This document shows, piece after piece, positions 27,906-35,360 of a DNA stretch of 64,000 nucleotides. Under the pieces are notes generated by a model, which saw only the letters and a list, made by a program, of their open reading frames with translations, was not told the origin of the DNA and ran no database searches. The DNA comes from Roseburia_C amylophila (GTDB lineage: Bacteria > Bacillota > Clostridia > Lachnospirales > Lachnospiraceae), in contig NZ_JAOQKI010000007.1 in NCBI RefSeq assembly GCF_025567465.1, forward strand, positions 62,001 to 126,000. The letters run 5' to 3'. A program made the position numbers and the translations under genes. How positions within the stretch are numbered: position 1 is the stretch's first letter; each line of letters starts with the position of its first letter.

Positions 27906-27980
27906 TTAATGAAGAAATCCACTTCCGGCAGCATGTTTGATTAATGATGAAAATCCACTTCCAGCAGTATGTTTCATAAA
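27875..27980 (+). repeat. Three tandem copies of the ylmH 3' end
   Basis: Units at 27875-27910, 27911-27945 and 27946-27980 (36, 35 and 35 bases) share the core TTCCGGCAGTATGTTTGATT with a few changes. Unit 1 encodes the last residues and stop of ylmH. Units 2 and 3 lie in the gap before lspA and still resemble the C-terminal KIRFRQYV at codon level. Unit 3 is an intact mini-frame, ATG 27947 to TAA 27977-27979. Confidence 0.85.
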
Positions 27981-28001
27981 AAGACGAAAGGCGATAGATT
28001 T

Positions 28002-28523
28002 ATGAATAAGAAGATCATGTATATAGTTACTATATTGAGTACAGCAGTATTACTTTTTCTCGACCAGATAGTAAAATATTTAGCCGTGCTTCATCTCAAA
28101 GGACAGGCTGCGATTCCAATTATTAAGAACGTTTTTGAATTGCAGTATCTTGAAAATCAAGGGGCAGCCTTTGGTATTATGCAGGGAAAGAAAACTCTTT
28201 TTGTAATTGGGACATTGATTTTCCTTGTAATAGTGGTAATTCTTTATCATAATATTCCACTGACGAAAAGATTTACACCAATCCGCATTGTTGCTGTACT
28301 GATTGTTGCCGGTGCTATTGGAAATATGATTGACCGTGTTGTACACCAGTATGTCATTGACTTCTTTTATTTTAAGCTGATTAATTTCCCGATTTTTAAT
28401 GTTGCAGATATTTATGTGGTAGTAGCATGTATTCTCTTTATTCTGCTGATGCTGTTTTATTATAAGGAAGAGGAATTAGGTCAGATTTTCCCATTTATGA
28501 AAAGCAAAAAAGCGGAAGAGTAG
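28002..28523 (+). CDS. lspA: Lipoprotein signal peptidase LspA
   Basis: Signal peptidase II, 173 residues, four membrane segments, cleaves prolipoprotein signal peptides. The catalytic aspartates are in NMIDRV and FNVADIYV, and the family motif ENQGAAFGI is present. ATG 28002 follows GAAAGGCGAT; an in-frame ATG at 27969 lies inside the third tandem repeat and would add 11 residues. It is needed to mature the lipoproteins encoded nearby. Confidence 0.95.
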   Translation: MNKKIMYIVTILSTAVLLFLDQIVKYLAVLHLKGQAAIPIIKNVFELQYLENQGAAFGIMQGKKTLFVIGTLIFLVIVVILYHNIPLTKRFTPIRIVAVLIVAGAIGNMIDRVVHQYVIDFFYFKLINFPIFNVADIYVVVACILFILLMLFYYKEEELGQIFPFMKSKKAEE

Positions 28524-28537
28524 GGGGAATTTCTTTT

Positions 28538-29458
28538 ATGCATAATGAAACTTTTGAAGTTACGGATGAATATGAAGAGGAACGTCTGGATAAGTTTCTG
28601 GCTGCTATCTACCCGGAACAGTCCAGAAGTTTCTTTCAGAAATTGATAAAGGATGGTTTGGTATCAGTTAATGATGTGCCGCAATCAAAAGCAAATTATC
28701 GGATGCATATAGAAGATATGGTTTCTGTGACCATACCAGATGCGGTAAAGACAACAATTTTACCAGAAGCTATTCCATTAGACATCTTATATGAAGATGA
28801 TGATGTAATTATCGTTAATAAACCCAAAGATATGGTTGTACATCCATGTCCCGGACATTACAGCGGAACCCTTGTAAATGCAATCATGCACCATTGCAGG
28901 GAAAATCTTTCCGGAATCAATGGTGAAATCCGGCCGGGCATCGTTCATCGAATTGATAAGGATACCACCGGTTCACTGATTATCTGCAAAAATGACCAGA
29001 GCCATCGTCTGATTGCAGAACAGATTAAAGTGCATTCCGTTAACCGGCTTTATCGCGGCATTGTAAAGGGGATTGTAAAAGAAGATTCCGGCACCATTGA
29101 AGGTGCAATCGGCCGTCATCCAAAAGACCGTAAGAAAATGGCAATGAATGAACGAAATGGGAAACCGGCAATTACCCATTACCGTGTTATAGAGCGTCTA
29201 AAAGATGCAACTTATATGGAATTCAAACTGGAAACGGGACGTACCCATCAGATTCGTGTTCACATGGCAAGTATTGGTCATCCCTTACTGGGCGATACCG
29301 TATATGGCAGTCTGAAGAATCCATATCATCTGCAAGGACAGACCCTTCATGCTTATATCATTGGATTTGTGCATCCGACAACCGGAGAATATGTTGAGTT
29401 TAAAGCACCGATTCCGGAATATTTTGAAGAACTTTTAAATAAATTGAGGAAGAATTAG
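28538..29458 (+). CDS. rluD: RluD-type pseudouridine synthase
   Basis: RluA/RluD-family pseudouridine synthase, 306 residues, with an N-terminal S4 domain (about 10-70) and the catalytic motif HRIDKDTTGSLI holding the nucleophilic Asp. Likely target is 23S rRNA, though the exact uridines cannot be read from sequence. It begins 14 bases after lspA, a conserved pair. Its 3' end is part of a terminator hairpin. Confidence 0.88.
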   Translation: MHNETFEVTDEYEEERLDKFLAAIYPEQSRSFFQKLIKDGLVSVNDVPQSKANYRMHIEDMVSVTIPDAVKTTILPEAIPLDILYEDDDVIIVNKPKDMVVHPCPGHYSGTLVNAIMHHCRENLSGINGEIRPGIVHRIDKDTTGSLIICKNDQSHRLIAEQIKVHSVNRLYRGIVKGIVKEDSGTIEGAIGRHPKDRKKMAMNERNGKPAITHYRVIERLKDATYMEFKLETGRTHQIRVHMASIGHPLLGDTVYGSLKNPYHLQGQTLHAYIIGFVHPTTGEYVEFKAPIPEYFEELLNKLRKN

Positions 29459-29483
29459 TTCGGGAATCTTCTTCAATTTTTTT
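29441..29483 (+). terminator. Intrinsic terminator overlapping the rluD stop
   Basis: AAATTGAGGAAGA (29441-29453) pairs with TCTTCTTCAATTT (29467-29479), 13 pairs with one G-U, followed by a T run to 29483. The rluD stop codon at 29456-29458 is in the loop. It ends the HlyD-yggS-sepF-ylmH-lspA-rluD transcript. Confidence 0.8.
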
Positions 29484-29572
29484 GCTTTCTCCGGTATTAT
29501 TTTCGGTAATATTTAGTGTTTGGCTGTGTTTAATTTTAAAAAATCTTATTTATTTTCAGAAAATACTAGGAA

Positions 29573-29595
29573 TAGTGCACTAAATATGTTATAAT
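29573..29595 (+). promoter_or_regulatory. Minus-10 element with upstream palindrome
   Basis: TATAAT (29590-29595) is a consensus -10 before the cytidylate kinase-like gene. No good -35 is seen at the usual distance. A perfect 10-base palindrome TAGTGCACTA (29573-29582) occupies the spacer, where a repressor or activator would bind. This suggests regulated transcription; the regulator is unknown. Confidence 0.45.
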
Positions 29596-29637
29596 TCATC
29601 TATCAAGTTATATATTTTGCATAAAGAGGTGATTGCT

Positions 29638-30267
29638 ATGGGAAATAATGTTGTTATAACCATCGGACGTGAATTTGGAAGTGGCGGAAGAGAAATTGGC
29701 AAGAAAGTTGCAGATCGTCTCGGCATAAAGTTTTATGATAAAGAGCTTTTACAGGAAGCTGCAAAAGAAAGCGGTTTCTGCCGTGAAATTTTTGAAAATC
29801 AGGACGAAAAGCCAACGAACAGTTTCTTATATTCTTTAGTTATGGATACATATTCCATAAATGGCTATTCATCCGCACCGTTTTTAGATATGCCCTTAAA
29901 TCATAAAGTATTTTTAGCACAGTTTGAAACCATTAAGAAAATTGCTGAAAAAGAATCCTGTGTCATTGTTGGTCGCTGCGCCGACTATGCACTGGCAGAA
30001 AATCCAAACTGCATCAATGTATTTATTCATGCTGACAAGGAATTCCGGACAAAACGTGTAGCTGCTGAATTGCAGGTAAATGAATCCAAAGCAAAGGATG
30101 CAATCCAGAAAAAGGACAAACAGCGTGCCAGCTACTACAATTACTATACCAGCAAGAAATGGGGCGACTCAAGAAGCTATCATCTGACCTTAGACAGCAG
30201 CGCTCTTGGCATTGATAAATGTGTAGAAATGATTTTACAGTATCGTGCATTATATCTTATGAAATAA
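29638..30267 (+). CDS. Cytidylate kinase-like family protein
   Basis: Nucleotide kinase-like protein of the cytidylate kinase-like family (PF13189), 209 residues. The P-loop region is TIGREFGSGGREIGKKVADR; a LID-like basic segment (KKDKQRASYYNYYTSKKW) follows. It lacks some features of true Cmk, and its substrate is unproven. ATG 29638 follows AGAGGTGATT; the frame stays open seven codons further up. It is a lone gene with its own -10 and terminator. Confidence 0.82.
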   Translation: MGNNVVITIGREFGSGGREIGKKVADRLGIKFYDKELLQEAAKESGFCREIFENQDEKPTNSFLYSLVMDTYSINGYSSAPFLDMPLNHKVFLAQFETIKKIAEKESCVIVGRCADYALAENPNCINVFIHADKEFRTKRVAAELQVNESKAKDAIQKKDKQRASYYNYYTSKKWGDSRSYHLTLDSSALGIDKCVEMILQYRALYLMK

Positions 30268-30277
30268 GAACCAAAAA

Positions 30278-30336
30278 GCGCATGAACTTTTAAAGTATTT
30301 CAAAAGAAACTTTAGAGTTCATGCACTTTTTATTTT
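30278..30336 (+). terminator. Intrinsic terminator
   Basis: GCGCATGAACTTTTAAAGT (30278-30296) pairs with ACTTTAGAGTTCATGCA (about 30309-30325) with small irregularities, followed by a T-rich tract. It lies directly after the cytidylate kinase-like gene. Confidence 0.8.
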
Positions 30337-30371
30337 TCATTCATATTTTTCCCTCATTTGCTATAAAGCAG

Positions 30372-30512
30372 AACTGCCAAAGGGGCTATAAAAAGCTCTG
30401 AAACAGCCATAAGGGAATGCCTGCATAGGTCAAAGGCATTTATGCGTGCGTCGGTGCTAACCGGCTTAAAATGGCAGTATTTATTCGTAAAACATGAGTT
30501 TTGCGAATAAAT
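30372..30512 (+). ncRNA. Structured intergenic element, candidate ncRNA (strand uncertain)
   Basis: Outer arms ACTGCCA (30373-30379) and TGGCAGT (30472-30478) close a domain of about 106 bases. Inside are AATGCCT (30416-30422) / AGGCATT (30434-30440); its loop base run GCATA (30423-30427) can pair with TATGC (30441-30445) as a pseudoknot. CGGT/ACCG (30452-30455, 30460-30463) forms a further hairpin, and GGGGCT near 30382 can pair with AGCTCT or, alternatively, GGCT with AGCC. Directly after lies a 15-pair hairpin (30479-30493 with 30498-30512, ATGA loop). I recognise no Rfam family. It lies between a plus-strand terminator and the 3' end of dtd, so either strand could be transcribed. Confidence 0.4.
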
Positions 30513-30555
30513 AACTCACACCCTATATATACCATACTAACGCACAAAGCAGCCT

Positions 30556-31005
30556 TTACATCAAGTCTTTTGAATCTAATATAATTGTAAATGGACCGTC
30601 ATTCAGCAAAGTTATCTTCATATCGGCTCCAAAGGAACCAGTTTGTACGTCCTGAACTTCGTCACGACATTTTTCAATGATATATTCATATAATTCATTG
30701 GCTTTTTCTGGATTACCTGCATTTACAAAGGACGGTCGATTTCCCTTACGACAATCTGCATATAATGTAAATTGTGAAACTAACAAGAGGGATCCATTTA
30801 CATCCTTTAGACTTAAATTTGTCTTGCCATTCTCATCTGCAAAAATCCTTAATCCCAATAGCTTTTTAACTAATTTATCTGCAATTTCTTCATTATCATC
30901 CTCAGCAATTCCGATTAATACCAGGTAGCCATTCTGAATGGAACCAATAATTTTCTGTTCAACTTCAACTTTGGCATGTGTAACACGCTGTATTACGAAT
31001 TTCAT
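30556..31005 (-). CDS. dtd: D-aminoacyl-tRNA deacylase
   Basis: Dtd, 149 residues, hydrolyses D-amino acids and achiral mischarges from tRNA. The family motifs are SQFTLYADCRKGNRPSF in the middle and NDGPFTIILDS at the C-terminus, where the Gly-Pro pair lines the chiral filter. It is divergent from the TtcA-like gene. Confidence 0.95.
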   Translation of the reverse strand: MKFVIQRVTHAKVEVEQKIIGSIQNGYLVLIGIAEDDNEEIADKLVKKLLGLRIFADENGKTNLSLKDVNGSLLLVSQFTLYADCRKGNRPSFVNAGNPEKANELYEYIIEKCRDEVQDVQTGSFGADMKITLLNDGPFTIILDSKDLM

Positions 31006-31121
31006 TCTTCTAAAATTCCTTTCATTACATATTCTTATCCTATTATATATGTAAAGACATGGATTTTCCAGTAGTTTTCATGTATAATGTATTCGTAAAA
31101 CACAAAACTTGGAGGCTATTC

Positions 31122-31844
31122 ATGAAACTTCAAAAATTATATAGTTATACTAGAAAGGCAATTGATGATTTTCAGATGATTAAAGAAAATGATTCTATTG
31201 CGGTTGGTATTTCCGGAGGAAAAGACAGTCTTACGCTGCTATATGCCCTGGCTGGTCTACGCAGATTTTATCCGGTGCACTACTCTCTTACTGCCATAAC
31301 AGTTGATTTGGGATATCCGGATTTTGATTTAACAGAAATCAAAGCATTGTGTCAGAAACTGGATGTGCCATATCATATTATTCCAACACAGATTGGGGCA
31401 ATTATAAAAGAGCAGAACAAAAAGAATAGCCCCTGCTCTCTTTGTGCAAAGCTTCGTAAAGGAGCATTGAATCAGGCGGTCATTGAGCTTGGCTGCAACA
31501 AAGTTGCTTATGCGCATCATAAGGATGATATCATAGAAACGATGCTGCTTTCTCTTATGTTTGAAGGAAGATTTTATGCATTTCCACCGGTTACACATCT
31601 CGACCGTAGTAATCTTGATGTTATCCGGCCGTTGATGTATGTTCCGGAAGTCGATGTAATTGGTTTTTAAAATCATTACAATCTTCCTATAGTCAAAAAT
31701 TCATGTGCATTTGACGGAAAAACGCAGCGCCAATATGCCAAGGATTTATTACAGCAGCTTAATAAGGAGCATCCTGGTGTAAAGAAGTGTTTATTTACAG
31801 CAATTATAAATGGGAATATTCCCGATTGGAGGGCAATCAGCTAA
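31122..31844 (+). pseudogene. TtcA-like tRNA sulfurtransferase interrupted by in-frame UAA
   Basis: PP-loop ATPase of the TtcA/TilS superfamily, probably tRNA 2-thiolation. P-loop SGGKDS at residues 31-36 and the Fe-S ligands C105 and C108 (CSLC). Codon 183 is TAA (31668-31670), but the same frame continues without another stop to 31842-31844. That tail reads NHYNLPIVKNSCAFDG and on, including C195, which fits the third cluster cysteine, then NGNIPDW near the end. A single change (for example TTA Leu to TAA) explains it. Either a recent nonsense mutation, a sequencing error, or stop-codon readthrough. ATG 31122 follows TTGGAGG. The final TAA overlaps the next gene's ATG. Confidence 0.75.
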
Positions 31845-32893
31845 TGAATGAAAAAGCATATTATGAATCGGTAAATACAAAAAATGAATTAAAGTTACGT
31901 GAACTTCAGAAGGAGCTGCCCCCCTTCTGCCGAGAGTTTTTTATAGGAATGAAGGCGTCTGTTTCGTCCCGGACCCTATTGGCTTATGCATATGATTTAG
32001 GTATATTTTTTGATTTTATACATCAAAATAATCCCATTTGTGCGAAAAAGCCGGTAAATGAATTCACCATCGATTTGTTAGACCAGATTTCGCCTATGGA
32101 TATTGAGGAATATCTTGATTATTTAAGGGTTTATGAAAAAGATGGTGTTGCGCATACCAATGATGAAAGAGGCATTTCACGTAAACTGGCAAGCTTACGA
32201 AGCTTTTATAATTACTATTTCTGTAAAGAAATGATAACAAAAAATCCTGCACAGCTTGTCCGGATGCCAAAAAAACATGAAAAAACCATAACGAGACTTG
32301 ATGTAGATGAAGTTGCTATGCTGTTAGATGAAGTTGAATCTGGTGAAAAATTAACCGAACGCCAGCAAAAGTTTCATGAACAGACCAAATGTCGTGACCT
32401 TGCAATTATGACATTGCTTTTAGGAACAGGAATCCGTGTTTCTGAATGTGTGGGACTTGATATCACAGATGTAGACTTTCGTAACAACGGAATCAAAGTA
32501 CATCGAAAAGGTGGTGCAGAAGTCGTTGTATACTTCGGTGATGAGGTTCGCACTGCTCTTTTGAATTATCTGGAAGAAAGAAATACCATTGAAGCTGTGG
32601 AAGGAAGCAACAATGCCCTCTTCCTTTCCCTGCAGAAGAAACGAATCGGTGTCCGGGCAGTAGAAAATCTGGTAAAAAAATACTCGAAATTAATTACCAC
32701 GATGAAGAATATTACACCGCATAAACTGAGAAGTACCTATGGAACGTCACTATATCGCGAAACAGGCGATATTTACCTGGTGGCTGATGTCTTAGGCCAT
32801 AAAGATGTAAATACCACGAAAAAGCATTATGCGGCCTTAGAGGATGAACGTCGAAGAACTGCTCCAAAATATATTCATTTGCGGGATGAATAA
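31844..32893 (+). CDS. Tyrosine recombinase (XerC/D/S-like)
   Basis: Tyrosine recombinase/integrase family protein, 349 residues. The N-terminal SAM-like core-binding domain spans about 28-140; the catalytic domain has R198, K222, H293, R296, H319 and the nucleophile Y329 (KKHY), a full set. The length exceeds XerC/XerD (about 300) and is near the streptococcal single recombinase XerS (about 356). A chromosome dimer resolution role is therefore plausible; no dif-like site is identified here. It starts at ATG 31844 (TAATG) and no phage or transposon genes surround it, which argues against a mobile-element integrase. Confidence 0.82.
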   Translation: MNEKAYYESVNTKNELKLRELQKELPPFCREFFIGMKASVSSRTLLAYAYDLGIFFDFIHQNNPICAKKPVNEFTIDLLDQISPMDIEEYLDYLRVYEKDGVAHTNDERGISRKLASLRSFYNYYFCKEMITKNPAQLVRMPKKHEKTITRLDVDEVAMLLDEVESGEKLTERQQKFHEQTKCRDLAIMTLLLGTGIRVSECVGLDITDVDFRNNGIKVHRKGGAEVVVYFGDEVRTALLNYLEERNTIEAVEGSNNALFLSLQKKRIGVRAVENLVKKYSKLITTMKNITPHKLRSTYGTSLYRETGDIYLVADVLGHKDVNTTKKHYAALEDERRRTAPKYIHLRDE

Positions 32894-32938
32894 AAATAAG
32901 CATTCTTATCATTATATTATAATTAATATTTTATAAGA

Positions 32939-33007
32939 AAAACAGTTTCCCTTCCGGTATTATAAAAGTAGAAATATATTTATAATCACCAGAAGGGAAA
33001 CTGTTTT
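32939..33007. terminator. Bidirectional terminator between convergent genes
   Basis: AAAACAGTTTCCCTTC (from 32939) pairs with GAAGGGAAACTGTTTT (to 33007), and the stem continues inward through GGTATTATAAA / TTTATAATCACC with small gaps. A tracts precede and T tracts follow on each strand, so both the recombinase and the acyltransferase transcripts can end here. Confidence 0.85.
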
Positions 33008-33030
33008 AATATAAGATAATAAAAGGAATC

Positions 33031-33744
33031 TTATAAAATACTTGATATCTTATCCTGAATCCGCTGTTTTACTAATTCGGCAATTTCTTTGGATTTCATA
33101 TCTTTATACTCTTCGTAATAAATCGGCTCCAAATAATGAACCTGTGTAGTAATCGGCCACAGATAAAAACTGTTAAAGACTTTGTAGGAATCAATCAGCG
33201 CAATTGGTACAATTGGTACATGTGCTTTTATTGCAGATTTAAAACTACCCGCTTTAAAATCACAGACACGATTACGGTTATTGAATTCGTAACCACCTTC
33301 TGGAAAAAGAATGTATTTCTTTCCGTTCTTTACATCTTCTGAAACTTCGGTAATAATTTTCAAAGCCTGACGGACATTATCTTTTATTAAACGCTTACCC
33401 TGAAGTAAGTCAACAAATTCACTTACCAGAATGGTATGGGATTTTGCTTCGTCCATAACAAGGGAACACGGTTCCTTATGAGTGCTTATGATACCAAGAG
33501 CATCATATTTACCCTGATGATTCGGATACATAACATATCCACCTTCTTTTGGAAGATTTTCTTCGCCATAGGCTACAGTCTTGATTTTACCGGAACGCTT
33601 CATTAAATAAATGACATGACGAACCAGTTTATATCGTTCTTCTTCCGAATATTTTTCCGGATGATCTGCCCACTTTCTCATTTTCGGTATAATATATGGG
33701 GCTCGAAAAAGATTCATTAGAATAACATATATAAAACGTAACAT
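33031..33744 (-). CDS. PlsC-like 1-acyl-glycerol-3-phosphate acyltransferase
   Basis: Acyltransferase of the PlsC family, 237 residues, with the catalytic H-x4-D in PNHQGKYDALG and a second block LFPEGGYEF where FPEGTR is more usual. It would make phosphatidic acid at the membrane. A short hydrophobic/basic N-terminus (MLRFIYVILMNLFRAPYII) can bind membrane. The exact acyl acceptor is not proven. Confidence 0.85.
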   Translation of the reverse strand: MLRFIYVILMNLFRAPYIIPKMRKWADHPEKYSEEERYKLVRHVIYLMKRSGKIKTVAYGEENLPKEGGYVMYPNHQGKYDALGIISTHKEPCSLVMDEAKSHTILVSEFVDLLQGKRLIKDNVRQALKIITEVSEDVKNGKKYILFPEGGYEFNNRNRVCDFKAGSFKSAIKAHVPIVPIALIDSYKVFNSFYLWPITTQVHYLEPIYYEEYKDMKSKEIAELVKQRIQDKISSIL

Positions 33745-33798
33745 TTTCTAACTCCTTGATATTTTAATCTTGTACTATGTATAAAATAATACATAACT

Positions 33799-33826
33799 AT
33801 TATACCACATTCCGAAAATTCGACAA
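33799..33826 (-). promoter_or_regulatory. Promoter for the PlsC-like gene
   Basis: On the minus strand TTGTCG (33826-33821), a 16-base spacer and TATAAT (33804-33799), about 55 bases from the ATG. An inverted repeat ATGTAT/ATACAT (33777-33794) lies just downstream in the leader. Confidence 0.55.
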
Positions 33827-33873
33827 CTATTCTTTCTTTTCTGATAAATTTTTATTTTAAATTTCTTAGCATA

Positions 33874-34491
33874 TTATGCTGCAATCACTTTAAGGACTGC
33901 TTCTGCCAGCTTCTGATGTCCCTCTTCATTTAAATGTTCTCTATCAGCACTGCTTGGTGCTGCAATATCAGATGCAGCAAGAAAATCGCAGTTGTATTTT
34001 AGGGCAATTCTTTGATAAACGGATTTTAATTTTTTAGATACTTCAACAGATTTTTGATTAAATTCAGGATCAAACTCCGGCTCCCAAACTCCTTCTCCCA
34101 ATTGGATTGGAGAAATTAACAAAATACGGGTATCTGAATCAATTTTCCGGATCTGTTTTAATAATTGTTCTATTCCAAGTCCGATTACTTCTGCTGATGC
34201 ATTATATAAGCTTTTGCAGTCATTCGTTCCTAACATAAGAACAACCCGGTCAATTGGAGCGTGGCTTTCTAACAGTGTCGGAAGTAAGGCAGCCCCCTTC
34301 CGTCCCTCTCTTAGCTCATCTTCAAAGACGGTGGTTCTACCGCATAAACCTTCTTCTATAATACGATAACCTTTTTCATATAAATGTTGTTCTAAAAGAC
34401 CTGTCCATCTGGTATCACGTCCATATCTCTCTTTTGTGCCTGGAATTAAACCGTAAGTATTTGAATCGCCAAAGCATAATATTTCTTTCAT
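33874..34491 (-). CDS. SGNH/GDSL-family hydrolase
   Basis: SGNH hydrolase, 205 residues, no signal peptide, so cytoplasmic. Block I is ILCFGDSNTYG (Ser nucleophile), the Asn block is MLGTNDCK, and the C-terminal block DREHLNEEGHQKLAEA carries the Asp-x-x-His pair. It is an esterase or lipase-type enzyme of unknown substrate. Confidence 0.85.
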   Translation of the reverse strand: MKEILCFGDSNTYGLIPGTKERYGRDTRWTGLLEQHLYEKGYRIIEEGLCGRTTVFEDELREGRKGAALLPTLLESHAPIDRVVLMLGTNDCKSLYNASAEVIGLGIEQLLKQIRKIDSDTRILLISPIQLGEGVWEPEFDPEFNQKSVEVSKKLKSVYQRIALKYNCDFLAASDIAAPSSADREHLNEEGHQKLAEAVLKVIAA

Positions 34492-34567
34492 AGTAAACCT
34501 CCATTTGTCTAAAACAATGTAATTTGATATATGTAGTTGAAAATAATACTTTTTCTAATTTCCTACT

Positions 34568-34596
34568 ATATTAATATGGTTACTATGAAAAGTCAA
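34568..34596 (-). promoter_or_regulatory. Promoter for the SGNH hydrolase
   Basis: Minus strand TTGACT (34596-34591), 17-base spacer, TAATAT (34573-34568). It gives a leader of about 70 bases. The remaining bases between here and 34718 hold nothing else I can name. Confidence 0.5.
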
Positions 34597-34718
34597 TATA
34601 AAATTAAAAATAATATTTAAAATAGCATTAAAACAAAATCTCTTCTTGCATATCTTATTTATCCAGAAAGGTATCTAATTTATCTAAAAGCGGTCTGTGT
34701 TCTGTCATATCTGAAATC

Positions 34719-35195
34719 CTATTTAAATTCACTGGAAGAATAAGAAACAGTAAGGTACTCTCCCGCATGGATGGTATCACTGGTCAACTGGTTCATCTCT
34801 TTTACTTCTTCGATATAGGATGCATAATCGGCGTCATCACCGGCATATTGCTGGGCAATAGTCCAGAGAGTATCCCCTTTCTGTACTTCAATGCTGGTAT
34901 AATATTTATAGGTATTTACCTCATTGGAAGCTTTGCTCTGTGAAGAAGCAAGCAGGTTGCTTCCTAAAATAACACCAAGGATGGTTAAAAGCACTGCCAG
35001 AAAAGAAATAATAAGATATCTTTGAATCTGGCACACATATGCTCTGTTTCTTCTTCCGTTTGCACGAATTGCCATCGTACGATTCGATGTATACTGAGTT
35101 CTATCCATATCTCTGCGTCTGTTGTCTATTTTATTTCCCCTTCCGTAGTATTTTTTATATTCGTTGTATCCATATACTCTATTATCACGATTCAT
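34719..35195 (-). CDS. LysM-domain membrane protein, YneA-like SOS division inhibitor
   Basis: Protein of 158 residues: a basic N-terminal cytoplasmic part (about 1-57), one membrane segment (about 59-82, YLIISFLAVLLTILGVILGSN) and a C-terminal LysM domain (IEVQKGDTLWTIAQQYAGDD onward) that would bind peptidoglycan. This architecture and its divergent position next to lexA match B. subtilis YneA, which blocks division during the SOS response. The promoter is overlaid with LexA boxes. The YneA role is inferred from context, not residue-level similarity. Confidence 0.78.
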   Translation of the reverse strand: MNRDNRVYGYNEYKKYYGRGNKIDNRRRDMDRTQYTSNRTMAIRANGRRNRAYVCQIQRYLIISFLAVLLTILGVILGSNLLASSQSKASNEVNTYKYYTSIEVQKGDTLWTIAQQYAGDDADYASYIEEVKEMNQLTSDTIHAGEYLTVSYSSSEFK

Positions 35196-35210
35196 TGTTC
35201 TATCTCCTTT

Positions 35211-35237
35211 CGAACATCTGTTGCGAACATTTGTTTA
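35211..35237. promoter_or_regulatory. Two abutting LexA boxes before the LysM gene
   Basis: CGAACATCTGTTGC (35211-35224) and CGAACATTTGTTTA (35224-35237) match the Gram-positive SOS box CGAACnnnnGTTCG with one and two differences. They share one base and lie between the promoter and the start of the LysM gene. Confidence 0.75.
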
Positions 35238-35244
35238 TATATGC

Positions 35245-35273
35245 ATTATATATAGGGAACATTCGTTTGTCAA
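35245..35273 (-). promoter_or_regulatory. LysM gene promoter with LexA box in the spacer
   Basis: Minus strand TTGACA (35273-35268), 17-base spacer, TATAAT (35250-35245): a perfect consensus promoter. A LexA box GGAACATTCGTTTG (35256-35269) fills the spacer and reaches the -35, so LexA binding should block it. The result is a strong but tightly repressible promoter. Confidence 0.82.
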
Positions 35274-35282
35274 GAAGAAAAG

Positions 35283-35296
35283 CGAACAAATTTTCG
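35283..35296. promoter_or_regulatory. Fifth LexA-like box
   Basis: CGAACAAATTTTCG matches CGAACnnnnGTTCG except for one base (T for G). It lies between the two divergent promoters and could aid cooperative repression. Confidence 0.5.
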
Positions 35297-35306
35297 GAAT
35301 ATGTGT

Positions 35307-35335
35307 TTGCTTTTTCTGTGAACATATGTTAGACT
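35307..35335 (+). promoter_or_regulatory. lexA: lexA promoter with overlapping LexA box
   Basis: TTGCTT (35307-35312), 17-base spacer and TAGACT (35330-35335) form a moderate promoter for lexA. The LexA box TGAACATATGTTAG (35319-35332), with the perfect palindrome AACATATGTT, covers the spacer and -10. This is the usual autoregulation. Confidence 0.7.
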
Positions 35336-35360
35336 TAGAATATAAAAAGGAGGTAATGAG

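Noticed and set aside
27875..27980. CRISPR-like repeats
   Set aside because: The three units adjoin without spacers and are copies of the ylmH 3' end.
30372..30512. Known ribozyme or riboswitch (twister, hammerhead, c-di-GMP, fluoride)
   Set aside because: Conserved core sequences of these families are absent in both strands; only generic structure can be claimed.
31844..32893. Phage or transposon integrase marking a mobile element
   Set aside because: No att sites, other mobile genes, tRNA or composition change; the gene is coupled to a TtcA-like gene and resembles Xer proteins.
34655..34708. Short minus-strand reading frame of 17 codons (MTEHRPLLDKLDTFLDK) after the LysM gene
   Set aside because: Too short to support as a gene; weak SD (AGGATTT) and no known match; left as an observation only.
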